A stretch of DNA of 64,000 bases. Source: Anastatus disparis. Lineage: Eukaryota > Arthropoda > Insecta > Hymenoptera > Eupelmidae. The notes beneath the pieces are model-generated. The model saw only the letters and a list, made by a program, of their open reading frames with translations. It did not search any database and was not told the origin of the DNA. Shown piece after piece: positions 21,725 to 34,439 of this stretch (positions are counted from its first letter, which is position 1; each line of letters starts with the position of its first letter). The stretch covers positions 7,678,501 through 7,742,500 of the forward strand of contig JAFFSR010000227.1 in assembly GCA_017163975.1 (NCBI GenBank). Reading direction: 5' to 3'. Made by a program: the position numbers and the translations under genes.

Positions 21725-24700
21725 ATGAAATACTTTTTCATCCTTTTTATTGCAAACTATTTTTTTTGTGAATTTCTTGTTCAAATTGCAGCATATCCGC
21801 AAGAAAATCTTGAAGTAAGAACAAATATTAAAAATTAATTATTTTCAATGATAAAAATTATTAGTGTTATTCTAATTTTGTAAAATTATTATTATAATAT
21901 AAAAAAGTAGACCGTTATTGGTCGATTTTTTTTGTAAGATTCAGAGGAAAATAGTTTATTCTACATTTAAGGTGGCTCAAGCGATTTTTTCTAAAAAAGT
22001 GAAACTATCCAAAATTTGTATTAAAATATTCTTTATATCGTAATATTTCGATATTTATTTTGAAAAATAGAGGTTGACGAACTATTTTTAAAGAAAAAGA
22101 TGTTTTAATAATTGTAATTAATACATGTGCTCTTATGGGACTGAATCATAAATTAGGTTTTACGCTAATATAAAAAAGTACAAGTTAAAATAAAAATTAT
22201 ACACTTATAGTTTGTTTCACGGAGATCATTTTTCAAGAAGAAAAAAAGGACTTGACGAAGAAATACAAGAGAAAATAAATCTAAAAGAATGCGAAATAGA
22301 ATTTGCTACACATAATGGCAGCTTCTGCGCATGCGCGTCAGATACAGACGCCATACGTAAAGCTAACGTGCGTTCAGAGTGCTCGAAATCAACAAAACAG
22401 CAGGGACGTACCATAGTAAAACTTTTAATGAGAAACAAAACAAAAAATTTTTTTTCTTTTTTATTACTTTTGATTACTTAAAATTGTTTTCTTATCATAA
22501 GAATTAATCAATAATACTATTTAATTAGTTATAATAGCTCTATCAATAAAAACATTTTGATGTCGCAGACAGGGCCCCGCTTGATACGGCACCAAGCGCT
22601 TGAGCCACCTTAAGGAAACATATGACTCAAGATTTCACTTTAAGGAATATTTTTTATCCTGCAGTATATTCAATATTACTTATGATAGTAAAAATTAAGA
22701 AGTTTTAAATAAATTCCGATTTTCGAACAGTTCAAATAACTCTTTCCATTATTGAGCTTTGACCTTTTTTTCAATATAAGGATTTTGTATAGTCTTGGGT
22801 TCCACGGTTATTTAAAAGATTAAAATTTATTCCACTGAGTTATTTGTAAAATTGTTTTCATATGAAATTAATGAAATTATTTATGAAATTATGAAGAAAG
22901 AAGTATTTTTTTAAATCCTTAGAACTGCGTCTTTTTAAATGTAGATTAAGACATTTTTCAATATTTACTAAAGTATAAAATTAAAGATTATAAATATTCG
23001 ATCAGTGATGACATGCCTGAATTTTAATAGAACCAGCTGTTTTATTAATTTTAATTCGTAAATTAAAATTAATTTTAGTTCGAATAATTAAAAAGTAAAA
23101 CTTAATATTAACGATAATATTTTAGAACTGTTAAAGTTTTTATTTTTATTAAAAAAATTCATTACACATTAAATTCCTAATGTAAGTTATTTCACAACTT
23201 TTTTCATAACTTTTTATATATTTAAAATTGACTCACGAAAGACTAACCTATTTTACTAACTAGTAGCATAATGTTTTCCTACAAAGTGGTCGAAATTGTA
23301 TTTCCTCTATTCATTCGCGAAACTAAATCATTTTGTTACAACATGATTTTATTCAATAGTGAAATAATAGAGTATTTTATTCGTTCGAAATAAGTATTCA
23401 AAATTCAGTACAGCTCACTATGTTGGGAAAAGTAATATATATATTTTTTATTAAAATTATCAACTGACTTTTTGTATTATTTCAATTACATTAGCCCAAT
23501 AATGCTACATTAGATCGCACCAAGCGTGGATTCTTGGATGCTCGCTATGAATCGTTGTTCGCATTGGCCGTTGCAGCATTATATTGCAGAACTACTCCTG
23601 AGCAAGATATTAAACGTAATTATTTTTTTTTATATATAAAAATATTCATGTTCTTTCATCTCAGTAGTAATTAATTGACCATCTTTGATATCTTTATAAC
23701 AAATAGTTAAATTATAATCTAGAATTTTTTAAATCATTCTTAATACTATAATATTACATATATACAGTACTGCTCAAAATTCCGATAACACCCTGTAAAA
23801 AAAAGTGTGGAATAGATGATCATATCTTGGAAAAAAAGTGTCGAAGAAAAATTCCAAAATAATGATTTTAAAGTACTCTTAAAATCATTTTCAAAATTTT
23901 TTATTGTGTTAAAAAAGTAAAACATTTTTTGCCAAATTTTTTAACGATGGATTCGTTCAAACAGTTTTTCTAAATTAACCTGAAAGAGCTTTCATTGGCA
24001 TTTTAAAAAAATTTTTTGCAATGATTATCCGCAAAATTATGAAGCTTTAAAGTTGGGAAGTTTTGCTGTTTTTTACAGAAAATTGGCAAAAAACAGCATC
24101 AACTTTAGTTTTATTTGTATGTTATATGCTTATAATTGTTATTTAATTTGAGAAATGTTAATATAAAAGAGTTTTGCAGTAATCTACACCTTATAATTAT
24201 CAATGAAAATTATAAAATAATTTAGATATCAAATTATTGCTTATTATACTGACTTCCCTTGTTGATTAAGTGTTAAGGCACATCTAAAAGTAGTCTTTTC
24301 TGATTTAATAGTGTAAAAAAGTTAAAAATTTTTCATAGTTAAATATAGGCTATTTTTGCTCCAGGAAAGCGTGGTGAAAGTACGAATTTATGTCACTCAG
24401 TGTTATAAAATTTTCATTCATAAAGTAATACTTAAAATTCACCATTTTGTGACCATTACTCTGAATCACGTAAATCTAATGTCAGTTTCTTTATTTTATT
24501 TTAGATGATTATGAAAGTTGTACAATCGATGTGAGAAATCTAGATCATAATCATGCGCTTATACTTCATTATGATGATCATTCGAAATACGTGTACCCGG
24601 ACGACAATCATCTTATTCATTTTGGTCCAAATGATCCTGTTTTTCTTTCTTGCGCAAATGAAGACAATTATTTTATTGCTTTGAACGGCAACGTGAGATC

Positions 24701-25892
24701 TAAAACTTTCATTTGCGTATGTGACTTCGTATTCGCAGATGGGCATAATGATCTTCATAATTTTTATCACCTTTCTTGTAAAGATTTGCCAGAACGTAGT
24801 ATTATAGACAAAGGATACATCAAACAGAATCCTGAATATCATAAATATCAAATTGGATTTCAAACAGATGGAGCAAATTTTTTAAATTTAATTGATGTTA
24901 TTTTTAAGGATAGAAGAGACTCTACCTATTATGTCAAATCTACAGTTTCTAAACACATTTTTGGTGGTCAAGAAATAAGTAAGAAAATGAGAAAGCCAAA
25001 GCAATTTGATCAAAAATTTTGCTGCGATGAAAGTAATTTAGATATGAATAAAATGTACTCAGAAGATTCTCAAATAAAATCTCTTATATTATTGTTGGCT
25101 GGCCAAACAAATGTTGATCGTACCAAGCGCTATATAGTTCCTCACAGTGATTTAATATTTAATCGTGGTCATTTAACACCAAAAGCAGCAAATGTTTACA
25201 TTACAGGTGCTGCAGCCACGTTTGCATACTTAAACGTTGCTCCTCAATGGAAAGGAATCAATAACGCTAATTGGGGTTCAATAGAGACACATGTCATATC
25301 CATGGTCAAACAACTGAGAACAGATCTTATTGTTTACACTGGTACTTACGGAGATTTATATCTCAAAGATATTAAATACGATGATCAATTTAAGCAAATG
25401 TATCTTCATGCAGATGTAGCTTCAATAACAGCAGAGGGGGTGGAAACAATTGTGAAGCATTTTCCAATTCCAAAATTCTTTTTTAAAGTTATTATCTCTC
25501 CAGATAATGATGCAGGAATTGTTTTTGTTACAGTTAACAATCCACATTTGGATATACAAAATAAAGAAGAATTAAAAGAATATACAATATGCAAAAAACC
25601 TTTTACACAAATCAAAGGCGTAATGATGCCCAGTCGTTGGAAACCAAATAATCCTAAATTAGGATACAGTTATATGTGCTCAGTAATAGATTTTGCGCGA
25701 TCAACTGGATGGTCTCCAGTAGAAGGAGAATATATTTGGGTAAAAAACGTACTGCACATAACGTTGCAAGACAGTAAACTTACGCAAGATCGAGTAAATG
25801 AAATTGTTAACGGGGAAAGCGTAAATGAGAACCCTGGAACAAGTGGAATCAACCAAGGAGATAATAAACCTCACACACATGATGAAAATTAA
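21725..25892 (+). CDS. Secreted DNA/RNA non-specific endonuclease (3 exons, 532 aa)
   Basis: Exons 21725-21814, 23495-23615 and 24505-25892 join in frame. Exon 1 encodes a signal peptide (MKYFFILFIANYFFCEFLV). Exon 2 encodes a short charged segment with a dibasic LDRTKR site. Exon 3 holds the nuclease domain of the Serratia-nuclease/EndoG (NUC) superfamily, which cuts DNA and RNA in a Mg-dependent reaction. The signature is NRGHLTPKAA near residues 290-299 with the catalytic His near 293, and the metal-binding Asn lies in the following NVAPQWKGINNANW block. An acidic, Asn/Gly-rich tail follows. Insect members act as extracellular gut dsRNases or as venom nucleases; which applies here is unknown. 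AATAAA lies at 25965-25970. Intron 1 contains a TTAA-flanked element. Confidence 0.92.
21971..22609. mobile_element. TTAA-flanked (piggyBac-type) non-autonomous element in nuclease intron 1
   Basis: Terminal inverted repeats GGTGGCTCAAGCG / CGCTTGAGCCACC are flanked by TTAA at 21967-21970 and 22610-22613, the target duplication typical of piggyBac-type transposition. Length 639 bp. An internal frame (22212-22481, 89 codons) resembles no transposase and also opens on the other strand, so I treat it as non-coding. Confidence 0.85.
23765..24460. repeat. Intron 2 repeat-derived sequence
   Basis: Starts near a Tc1/mariner-like motif (AACACCCTGTA). The part from 24255 (TGTTGATTAAGTGTTAAGGC) is similar to 54435-54560. 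It is probably old transposon DNA inside the nuclease intron. Confidence 0.4.
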
Positions 25893-26378
25893 TTATTAAA
25901 ATGAGACTTTTCAAAATATTATTAATAATCTCAAATGTAAAAAATTTGTACTATTATGGTATAAAATAAAATTGAAAAAATCCCATAAAAATTTCAAAAA
26001 TTTTATTTTATTTTCTTTAACACAAGTCTGAATAAATTGTATAGAACATAATTTAAAATTTTATATTAAATGAGTTTAAATATATATATATATATATATA
26101 TAAAGCAAAATTTTTTAAATAATCGTATGGTTAAAAAAGATTTTGTTACGAGCATTAGTAGTTCTATCTTAAGAATTATATAAAGAAGCGAATGGCGATG
26201 TTTACGAAATGTTAATAAATAATATTGTTGTATGATGCTGAATTAAAAAAAAATATAAATCTAAGTAAAAAATAAAGAGAATTCTTTTAATATTCACATA
26301 TATTTTACAAACCAACGCAATTAGAATGAAATAATTATTACAGAATATTATTATCACATTATGTGATAGTGTTGTTTT

Positions 26379-28468
26379 TTAAGTAGCAAGAAAACCTCCA
26401 TCTACTGGAAGTCCTACACCAGTTATCATGGAACTTCGATTGCTGAGTAGAAATACTACTGCATCCGTAACTTCGTCCACTTCTATAAATATAAATCAAA
26501 CAAATCAAATTACATAAAATATAAAGGAAAAAAATATAATTTTATCTTGTTTAGCGGAGAAAAAAGATTAGCGAAAATGAAAGAATTTACGGATATTTTT
26601 AACCATTTTGTTAATTTCAAAACACTAAATAAATTTTGCTGTTTTTATATGTATAAAAAAATTTTTTTCAAATTTTGGTGTTAAATTCTTCCATTTTAGC
26701 GCAATCTACGTTCTATTAACACACAAACTATGTCAAAATAATATAAATAACATTTATGAGAATTTGATTTGTCAATACTTATGAAAAATCTTGAACTGAG
26801 CGTGGAAAAAAATAGAAGCATAAACAAATTTTTTGTAAAATTTACAATTTGAAATAAGAGTATTCAGAATTGAATTGCCGATATTACAGTTTTTCAAATT
26901 TTTATTCTCAATCCAGAAGCTTCAAAAATATCTTTATATTACGCCCTTTCACTTTAACAAGTAAACAATATGACATAATGATATTTAAAAAGTTTTGAAA
27001 CAAAAGATAAAAAATCCAAAAAACTGCAGTGTCGGTAACTATGTATAAATTATGTATCTTATTATACCATCGTCTGATTTTTCACAAATGTGTTATTCAA
27101 AAAAATAATCTTCTTTTCATTAATGTTACTTTTTAAATCAATCAAGTGGCCATATTAAAATATTATTTGCAAAGCGAGAATAAAGTCGATTATTCCATCA
27201 TTATATAATGTACTTATAATTATTTTCATATGAAAATAAACTTTTAAAAAAATCTTAAAATTCAATTTAATTTCAAATGATTTAATTTTTATGCAATATT
27301 TATCATAAAAAATATAAATTTACCTGCAAATCGACCTAGAGGAATTTTACTTTTCATATCACTAGATTTCTTAGGATCACTCCATACTCGCTTTCCCAAT
27401 TCCGTCAAAACTACTGTTGGTTCTACAGAATTTACACGAATATTGTATGGACCTAACTCTAGAGCCATTGTTCTATAAATAAAATTATGGATAATGATGA
27501 AATCTGTTATATTTAAGAAATTTGAAAATATTTCACTTTTATCATAAATAAAAAGTAATTAACAATTTAATGAGATATAGAAGCTATGATAAAAGCGATT
27601 AAATGTATACAGACGAATTTTAAAATATTTTCACAAACTATTTAATTTAAATATATAAGACTTTTTTTAAATTGCTTACTTTGTCAACATATCAACAGCG
27701 CCTTTCGATGAACAATAAATAACGTGATCTTTAAGAGCCGCTTTACTAGCTTGCGACGATAGATTAACAATAGTACCAGACACTTTTCTAGCGATCATAT
27801 CTTCCGCCACTACTTGAGATATATTAAGCATTGCTTTGACGTTAACGCCAAAAGATAAATCAAAATCTTTCGGCGAAGCTTTTAAACAAGGCGATAATAT
27901 CGCTACACCGGCGCAATTTACTAACATATCAATCGGCATGATATTTTTTACAGCTGCTCTCGTTGCATCCCAGTCGAGAAGATCAACGTATAACGTTTGA
28001 ATGCTTGGATCTTGCTCTGACAATTTGGCAAGGTTTTCTTTGCTGTTAGATAAAGCGACAACTACTCCTTTATATTTCGATAAACGCAGACATATTTCTT
28101 TACCTATGCCTATATAAAAAAAGAATGAAAAAATTTATGTTTCAGTTATAATTTTTATGTCAGTTAAAGAAATAAAAGATCTTACATATATACTGTATGT
28201 AAAATAAGCAGAGCGGAAATCAAACTCGAGTCATCTGACGACTTTTTATTTCTCATTTATTGACAATAAAATATAATAATAACATTTAACCGCTGTGCTT
28301 ATTTTACAAACAGTACCATGTAAGATCTTTTATTTCTTTAAAATAGAAAAAATTAAACATACAATGTGAATTGACATTGTATTGCAACGATTAAAATAAA
28401 TTTTATTTAAATTTACCTTGGCAACCGCCGGTTACAAGTATGCGTTTATTTTCAAAAGAAATATTCAT
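26379..28468 (-). CDS. Short-chain dehydrogenase/reductase, L-xylulose/dicarbonyl reductase type, copy 1 (244 aa)
   Basis: Exons on minus: 28417-28468, 27680-28109, 27324-27472, 26379-26482 (52, 430, 149, 104 nt), giving 244 aa, the length of animal DCXR. DCXR reduces L-xylulose and reactive alpha-dicarbonyls with NADPH in the cytosol. Catalytic residues fall at the same numbers as in the human enzyme: Asn107, Ser136, Tyr149 (YCSSK), Lys153. The nucleotide loop is TGGCQGIG (13-20), where the neighbour has TGAGQGIG, and the NNAG motif is NCAG (82-85). C-terminus GGFLAT. It is downstream of a tandem paralog with identical exon sizes. The odd glycine-loop and NNAG residues may alter cofactor binding. 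Confidence 0.93.
28165..28340. repeat. Palindromic MITE in SDR copy 1 intron 1
   Basis: TAAAGAAATAAAAGATCTTA at the left end and its reverse complement at the right; arms of about 52 bases (28165-28216, 28288-28340) with a few mismatches. Non-coding. Confidence 0.85.
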
Positions 28469-28785
28469 GATAACTTTATAGGTTCAACGAACGCGTAACG
28501 ATTGCGACTGTAAAATAAAATTGACCACAATAAAGTTTAATGCTCAATTTGATAAGCTGCGACAGATAAAATATATAAGATATAATTATTATCTTTTATT
28601 ATCTAATATAAGGCGATATTAATATTAAAAGCGGCATATGCAATAATATTATTTACAAAAAAATATCTTCTATAATGCTTTTATTTTAATTTATTGAAAT
28701 AAATAATTCTTATTGTGTGTTAAACTATATATAGCTTTATTATTCATATTTCTATACAAATTTAATGTTAAAAATCAATTGACTT

Positions 28786-28989
28786 TTTTTTTTAATTTTA
28801 TTTAACGTCGTTACATTTATGCTATCATTGCGATGCTTTTTAGCGACGGAGTTTTCTCAGTGCGTTTGTGAACAAAGCACATGTACACGTACAGTGGTGC
28901 TTGTATCAATCAGCCGAGAGCGGGATTCGAACTCGGAACCTCGAGATTATGAATCCATCGCTCTACCGACTAAGCCACTGAAGACTTCT
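28786..28989 (-). mobile_element. tRNA-derived SINE with intact 13-bp target duplication
   Basis: AATCAATTGACTT flanks both ends (28773-28785 and 28990-29002). Head, body and T-run (A-tail on minus) are all present, so this is the most recent-looking copy and defines the full element at about 204 bp. Confidence 0.95.
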
Positions 28990-29138
28990 AATCAATTGAC
29001 TTTATCCTATGTGACAATTATTTTTCGTATGGATAAAAATACATAAAAATAAATTTAACAATTTCATTCAATAATCATATAACTAAAGTAAATAAATAAT
29101 AATTTTTTTGAACACTAGCAATTATGAATATGAATTAT

Positions 29139-32100
29139 TTATTGTGTTGTGTATCCCCCGTCGATTGTGATTCCAGTACCAGTGACCATTGAACTGTTAT
29201 CGCTCAAAAGAAATACTATGCCATCAACTACTTCAGACGGTTCTATAAAAAATAAATAAAGATTAAAATTATGTGATGCGAGGAAATATAATGTTATAAG
29301 TAGGATTTATTGTTACCACTTTTATCTATTATTTGTTATTAATTTATCTCATAAATATTGCAACCAATAAAAGATTATGCATTGAAAGTCAGATAAGATC
29401 ACGGCGTTGGCAAACAAATGACTTTATGAAAAAAAGTTTAAATAAAGATGTACATTTATAATACTCATATAAATGGATTTTTTTCAGCTCTTTTTTTTCG
29501 TTTTTCTAACTAAAAAGCGCTTCTAAATAATTTAGAATTGAAAAATTATGGTATTGATTCCACGTGATCTTTCATTCATCTTTTTTAAATTTTCAATTAA
29601 AAAATTATTTTTAATTTTGAGAAAAATTTAATTAAAACAGAGTATAAAAAATCATGTAATATTAATCAACTGTTTTCTTAGAATTATGGTGTATTTAATA
29701 TTTTTTAAAAAGCATAAATTTGATTAGCATAGATTATCAGCTTTACCTGCAAAACGATTCATAGGTATTTTAACTCTTAATGTATCTGCTTTTGCTGGAT
29801 CACTCCAATTAGCTTTTCCCATTGCAGTCATAACAAGTGTTGGATTTACTGTATTAACACGGATATTATGTGGTCCCAATTCTAAAGCCATAACTCTAAA
29901 AAAAGAAAAATAAATCAACGTTAATTATCGATGTGCGATAATATATCGATACCTCCTGCGAAGAAAAAGACATTGCCGACTCATTGCTAAGTGAAATGCT
30001 TTTACTAAAAGTATTTTCTTTCGAATTTTTTCATCGTTCACTAATATATCTCAAATAAAACAAACAGAGTTTTAATGTTTTCAATAAAACTAATACAGTC
30101 CAAATTTTTTTAACAAATAGGAAAAAATCGTGAAATAATCAGACAAAATTTTATTGTTTGCTGAAAAATTATTGAAAAAGTTAGTCTTTTCCACAAAAGT
30201 ACTGAAAATTTTACTATTTGCTCGAAAAATTTTTTTGGTCTTTATCTTTGATTCAAAATTAAATGTTTATCTTCGTAGAAAATTTCGATGTGAAATCAAT
30301 GTAGTAAATCGAAATATTATTATACAAACTTAGTCATCATATCCAAAGCTGCTTTAACCGAGCAATAAATTAAGTGATCCTTAACAGCAACTAAACTGGC
30401 GACCGAGGAAACATTGACTATGCTCCCAGGACATTTTCTCGTAATCATATCATCAGCAACAATTTGCGAAACGTTCATAGCCGATTTAAGATTGACATTG
30501 AAAATGAGATCAAAATCTTCTGGTTTGACTGTCAAAAATGGATCCAATATTGCAATACCAGCGTTATTTACTAGTAAGTCTATCGGCAAAATACTTTTGA
30601 CTGCTGCTCTTGTTGCATTCCAATCTTGAAGATCGACGCATACGGTTTGAATTTTCGGATCTTCCTTAACTAGGGATTCAAGATTCTCTTTGGTTTTTGA
30701 TAGGGCTATCACTGTACCTTTTAGTTTGGAAAGTCGGAGTGCTGTTTCTCGACCAATTCCTAAAAAATATCAATAATTATCTTTAAAAATTTCATAATTC
30801 GGCAAGAGCACAGAGACAAAATTGTCGAAGCGATTGGAATCGTAAAGTTTCGAATGCCGAATTATTTTAAAGCTTTAAAAATAGTTTATGTTGTATAAAA
30901 AATATATGATTCATAAAAATATACTAGATTCATTTGAAAACAATATTATTTATTAGCCATTATACGATTATTTATATTTTCTTTGCTAATTCATAAACTA
31001 AAAATTTCATACTTGTTAAATATAAAAATATATTAATACGTGCTGTTAAAATTTCTGTAAACTTGAAATTCTTAAGCTTTCACAATTATTATTTTCGACA
31101 TATCAAAAGAGTATTAAAGCTTCAGATCATTGATTTTTTATGAAACTGTGGGAGATATTTTTTTACATAAAAAATATAAAAGAGATAGAATTATCGATTC
31201 CAACATTTAATAAATTGAAAGTAAAGATAAGAAACTCGAATAATATGAATAAACATTTTCTATTTATTAATCTTTTATTGTATTACATAAAAGCTTATGA
31301 ATTTAAATTTAAATGCATTCAATACAAATAAAATTGTACAGCTTGTCAATTAAGTCTCGAGACGGCTGAATTTTTTCTGAGGTAAAATATTTCCGATGAA
31401 AAAGGTCAAGGTCATTTCTTAAGTAACTTTCAACGAGGAATCCCATGGTGACCTTTAATTTAACCTTGATCTTGACCTTTAAAGTTATTTTAAGGTCAAG
31501 TTTTTTTTTTAATGGGAACCCCCTTTTTTATCTCGGCAATCGATAGTACGTACTAAAGTCATGGGTAATGTTTAACTTTGGTGGTTATTCTAAAGACATT
31601 GAACTGCAACAATGCTAACTATGAAAAGTAAAGTTCAAAGTCAAATTGAAGGTCACAATTGGATTCCCCGTTCAAAGTTACTCAAGAAATGACCTTGACC
31701 TTTTTTAGAAATATTTTACCTGACAAAATATTCAGACGTCCCAAGAATTAATTAACACCCTGTATAACATTTAATTTTAAAATTATTCATTTTTTTTCAA
31801 TGAACTCTTTTATAATTTAATGATTTATCAATTATTTTGATTACAAACAAATAATGAAAAACTGTTTTTATTTACAAGTTTTAAAATAGATAAACAATAA
31901 ATTTTGGAAAACATTATTTTATATTTATAATGTATCTAAAACTCTGTGTAATAATAACTTTTATTATTATACATTTAATAATAAATATTTTTAATAGTAA
32001 TTTTTATAAATAATTGTTACTTTTCGAGATCTCAGTGGCTCAGTCGGTAGAGCAATGGGCTCGTGATCTTGAGATCCCAAGATCGAATCCCGCTCTCGAC

Positions 32101-32463
32101 TGATTTATACAAGCACCACTGTACGTTACATTTCAGAAATTTTTTAGTTTAGTAAAGGTATAGTGAACTTATAATAAAAAAGCTATAAATGAAGTAAATG
32201 AAATGTTTAATAAAAAAACTTTTAGAGCACTATATTGTTTTTATTGTTAAAAATGAATGCCCTCACATATAGACGTTAAATTTTAATTTTTTCTTTTAGA
32301 AAAAAAATTTTCCATAAATTACTTATAATATTGTAAAACATATTAATATAAAATATAAAAATTTTAAAATAGAAATTAAAAAAAATAAAAAAAAAATATT
32401 TCTAAACATACCTTGGCCAGCTCCCGTAACGAGAATTCGTTTTTTTTCAAAACTGACATTCAT
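29139..32463 (-). CDS. Short-chain dehydrogenase/reductase, L-xylulose/dicarbonyl reductase type, copy 2 (244 aa)
   Basis: Exons on minus: 32412-32463, 30330-30759, 29747-29895, 29139-29242, exactly the lengths of copy 1, so 244 aa. All signature motifs are canonical: TGAGQGIG at 13-20, NNAG at 82-85, Asn107, Ser136, Tyr149 and Lys153, and the [16 protein letters not shown] segment that follows [13 protein letters not shown] in DCXR-like enzymes. Cytosolic NADPH-dependent reduction of L-xylulose or dicarbonyls is expected by family. C-terminus GGYTTQ. Intron 1 (about 1.65 kb) holds a 430-bp mariner-type foldback and a truncated SINE. This copy looks like the conservative partner of the tandem pair. 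Confidence 0.93.
31337..31765. mobile_element. Foldback element with Tc1/mariner-like ends in SDR copy 2 intron 1
   Basis: Outer ends TACAG..TTGTCAATTAAG and ..TTAATTAACACCCTGTA are inverted repeats next to TA dinucleotides. The arms continue about 100 bases, including AAAGGTCAAGGTCATTTCTT and its reverse complement. The interior has further GGTCA-rich repeats. It is non-coding and non-autonomous. Confidence 0.75.
32024..32133 (+). mobile_element. Truncated tRNA-derived SINE in SDR copy 2 intron 1
   Basis: tRNA-like head and the ACAAGCACCACTGTACGTTA part of the body only; the 3' half is missing. Confidence 0.9.
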
Positions 32464-32469
32464 AGCTTC

Positions 32470-33590
32470 AATTTACAGTGCGAACTTCTTAGTACCAACG
32501 ATTTAGAGTCAACTGCTCTAAACTAGCGTGAAGAATAATTTATTAACCCAGGCCGTAATAAATTTTAATCTCTGAATTTAAAAGTGTAGAGTGTAATATC
32601 AGTTAAATTGTGCAACATTTTTTTTGCAACACGATAAGATTAATTAAGACTCTAAAGTCAAGGTTTCTGTAATAAAATAGTAAATTTTTTAAAATTGATG
32701 TTGACTTTACATTTTTGCATCCAAGCATAATAGTGCACGATTATATAATATATATATTTATATTTTTATGCATATATATATAAGTATGTATATGCGGTAA
32801 ATCATCGAACTTGGCTTTGCTCGATAAAATAGTTTCCTATCCACATCTACTACTATGGGTAGGAAATATAGAGCTCGCTTATAAAGTTCAAAAATATAAA
32901 ATTTAAAAAGATAAATTTAATTAGTAAAATATGGCATCATTATTTTAAGTACACTTTGGTTTTTGGAGTATATTGTCAACATTGATGCTCGACTCAAAAT
33001 AAACGATTGCAGTACATATACACAAATGCATTAACTTTTTTTATGAAACATGTAAAAATTTTACTTTTTCAATCTCATAATTTCAATTGATTATTATAAA
33101 TCAGTTGGCGTAATTTGTGCACTAATATCTTACATAGAAAAATAAAAAAACAAATTTCACACGAAAGCATATTGTTTTAATAAATACAATTTGATTAGAG
33201 TTTAATGATTTCTCAAGTGTGAACCATATTATTCTTTTAATTCATCAATACTACCATTAAAAACAATGTAGAATTTTTTACAAATAATAATTTATTAATA
33301 AAACTATGAGAATTATCATAATCTTCAATTTCTATATTCGCTGACCTAGAACTTTAAAATTCATCAATTTTTCTAATGCTTTGACTTTGTTTCTTCAACA
33401 TTTTTAAATCATAGCTATAAATTCATAACATTCATCAACAAAATATTGCTTATAAATATTTTTATAAAATTGTTTATTAAATTTATACAATAATAGAGCT
33501 CAGGTACATACGCGGACTCGTTTTATAAAATTTATCATTTTATAATTAGCATTTTCATCATAATTAATATAATCAATACTAAAATCAGTA
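32470..33590. other. Intergenic, partly repeat
   Basis: No gene seen. 32797-32930 (CTCGATAAAATAG ... CTCGCTTATAAAGTTC) matches 35960-36060 in inverse orientation. Confidence 0.5.
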
Positions 33591-33593
33591 ATA

Positions 33594-33733
33594 GAGCCGG
33601 TGAGTGGTTTAGACAGTAGAGCGTAGGATTCGTAATCTCGGGATTTTGAGTTCGAATCCCGCTCTCCGTAGTCGATTGATAGAAGCACCACTGCACAGTA
33701 CATGTGCTTTGTTCACAAACACACTTACGAGCT
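33594..33733 (+). mobile_element. tRNA-derived SINE, 3'-truncated
   Basis: Head with GAGTTCGAATCCCGC B box, body to AAACACACTTACGAGCT, then interrupted just before an inverted partial copy. The reading frames here are SINE-derived. Confidence 0.9.
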
Positions 33734-33748
33734 ATAATCAAATATTTT

Positions 33749-33842
33749 AGTGGTGCTTGTATCATCTGGCCGAGAGCGTGATTCGAACTTGGGATCTCGA
33801 GATTATGAATCCATTACTCTACGACGTGAGCTACTGACGACC
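33749..33842 (-). mobile_element. tRNA-derived SINE, head only
   Basis: Inverse copy of the tRNA head plus AGTGGTGCTTGTATCA. With the preceding copy it makes a head-out pair separated by about 15 bases. Confidence 0.88.
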
Positions 33843-34048
33843 TTTTTAATAATCAAGTATTTAAAAATTAAATATTGTAAATATTGCATCACACTGTACT
33901 TTTAACAATACAATCAAAATTCAATCATTATAGTTAATTGAACCTAACTTGAATGTATCAAGTCACATTGTAAAAATTATTATTAATAAAAGTCATCATA
34001 TTGAGTTCCTGAAATAAAAAAAACGCAAAACTAAATTATAAATATTAA

Positions 34049-34235
34049 GATCGTCAGTGGCTCATTCGATAGCGTGATTGATTCGTAATCTCGAGGTTCC
34101 GAGTTCGAATCCCGCTCTCAGCTGATTGATACAAGCACCACTGAACGTTGCATGTGCTGTGTTCACAAACACATTGATGAACTTCGTCACTAATTAGCAT
34201 CAATATGATAGCATAAATACAGTGACGTTAAAATA
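34049..34235 (+). mobile_element. tRNA-derived SINE
   Basis: Near full length, with GAGTTCGAATCCCGC B box and CATAAATACAGTGACGTTAA tail; the A box is damaged (ATTCGATAGCG). Confidence 0.9.
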
Positions 34236-34439
34236 AAAATAAATATTAAAAAGATTTTAAATAATGCGGGCGTAAATCCAATGCGCTACCTGTAACCTGA
34301 AGGGTAAACAAATAGTTTATCATCAAAATTTTATAACTTCGTCTCTACTTACCTCTCTTGCTCGATCAAATATTCTATGGTTATTGTAATGTTATTAATC
34401 TAACAAGACTTTAAAAGGTTTATTTATCAGCTGGTTGAT

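Noticed and set aside
22212..22481. 89-codon frame inside the TTAA-flanked element
   Set aside because: No transposase-like residues, also open on the opposite strand, and length unlike any piggyBac protein.
28819..29046. Frames over SINEs (also 33500-33703, 33535-33765, 53738-53968)
   Set aside because: They translate the tRNA-like SINE head, giving recurrent RDSNSEPRDYES-type peptides; not genes.
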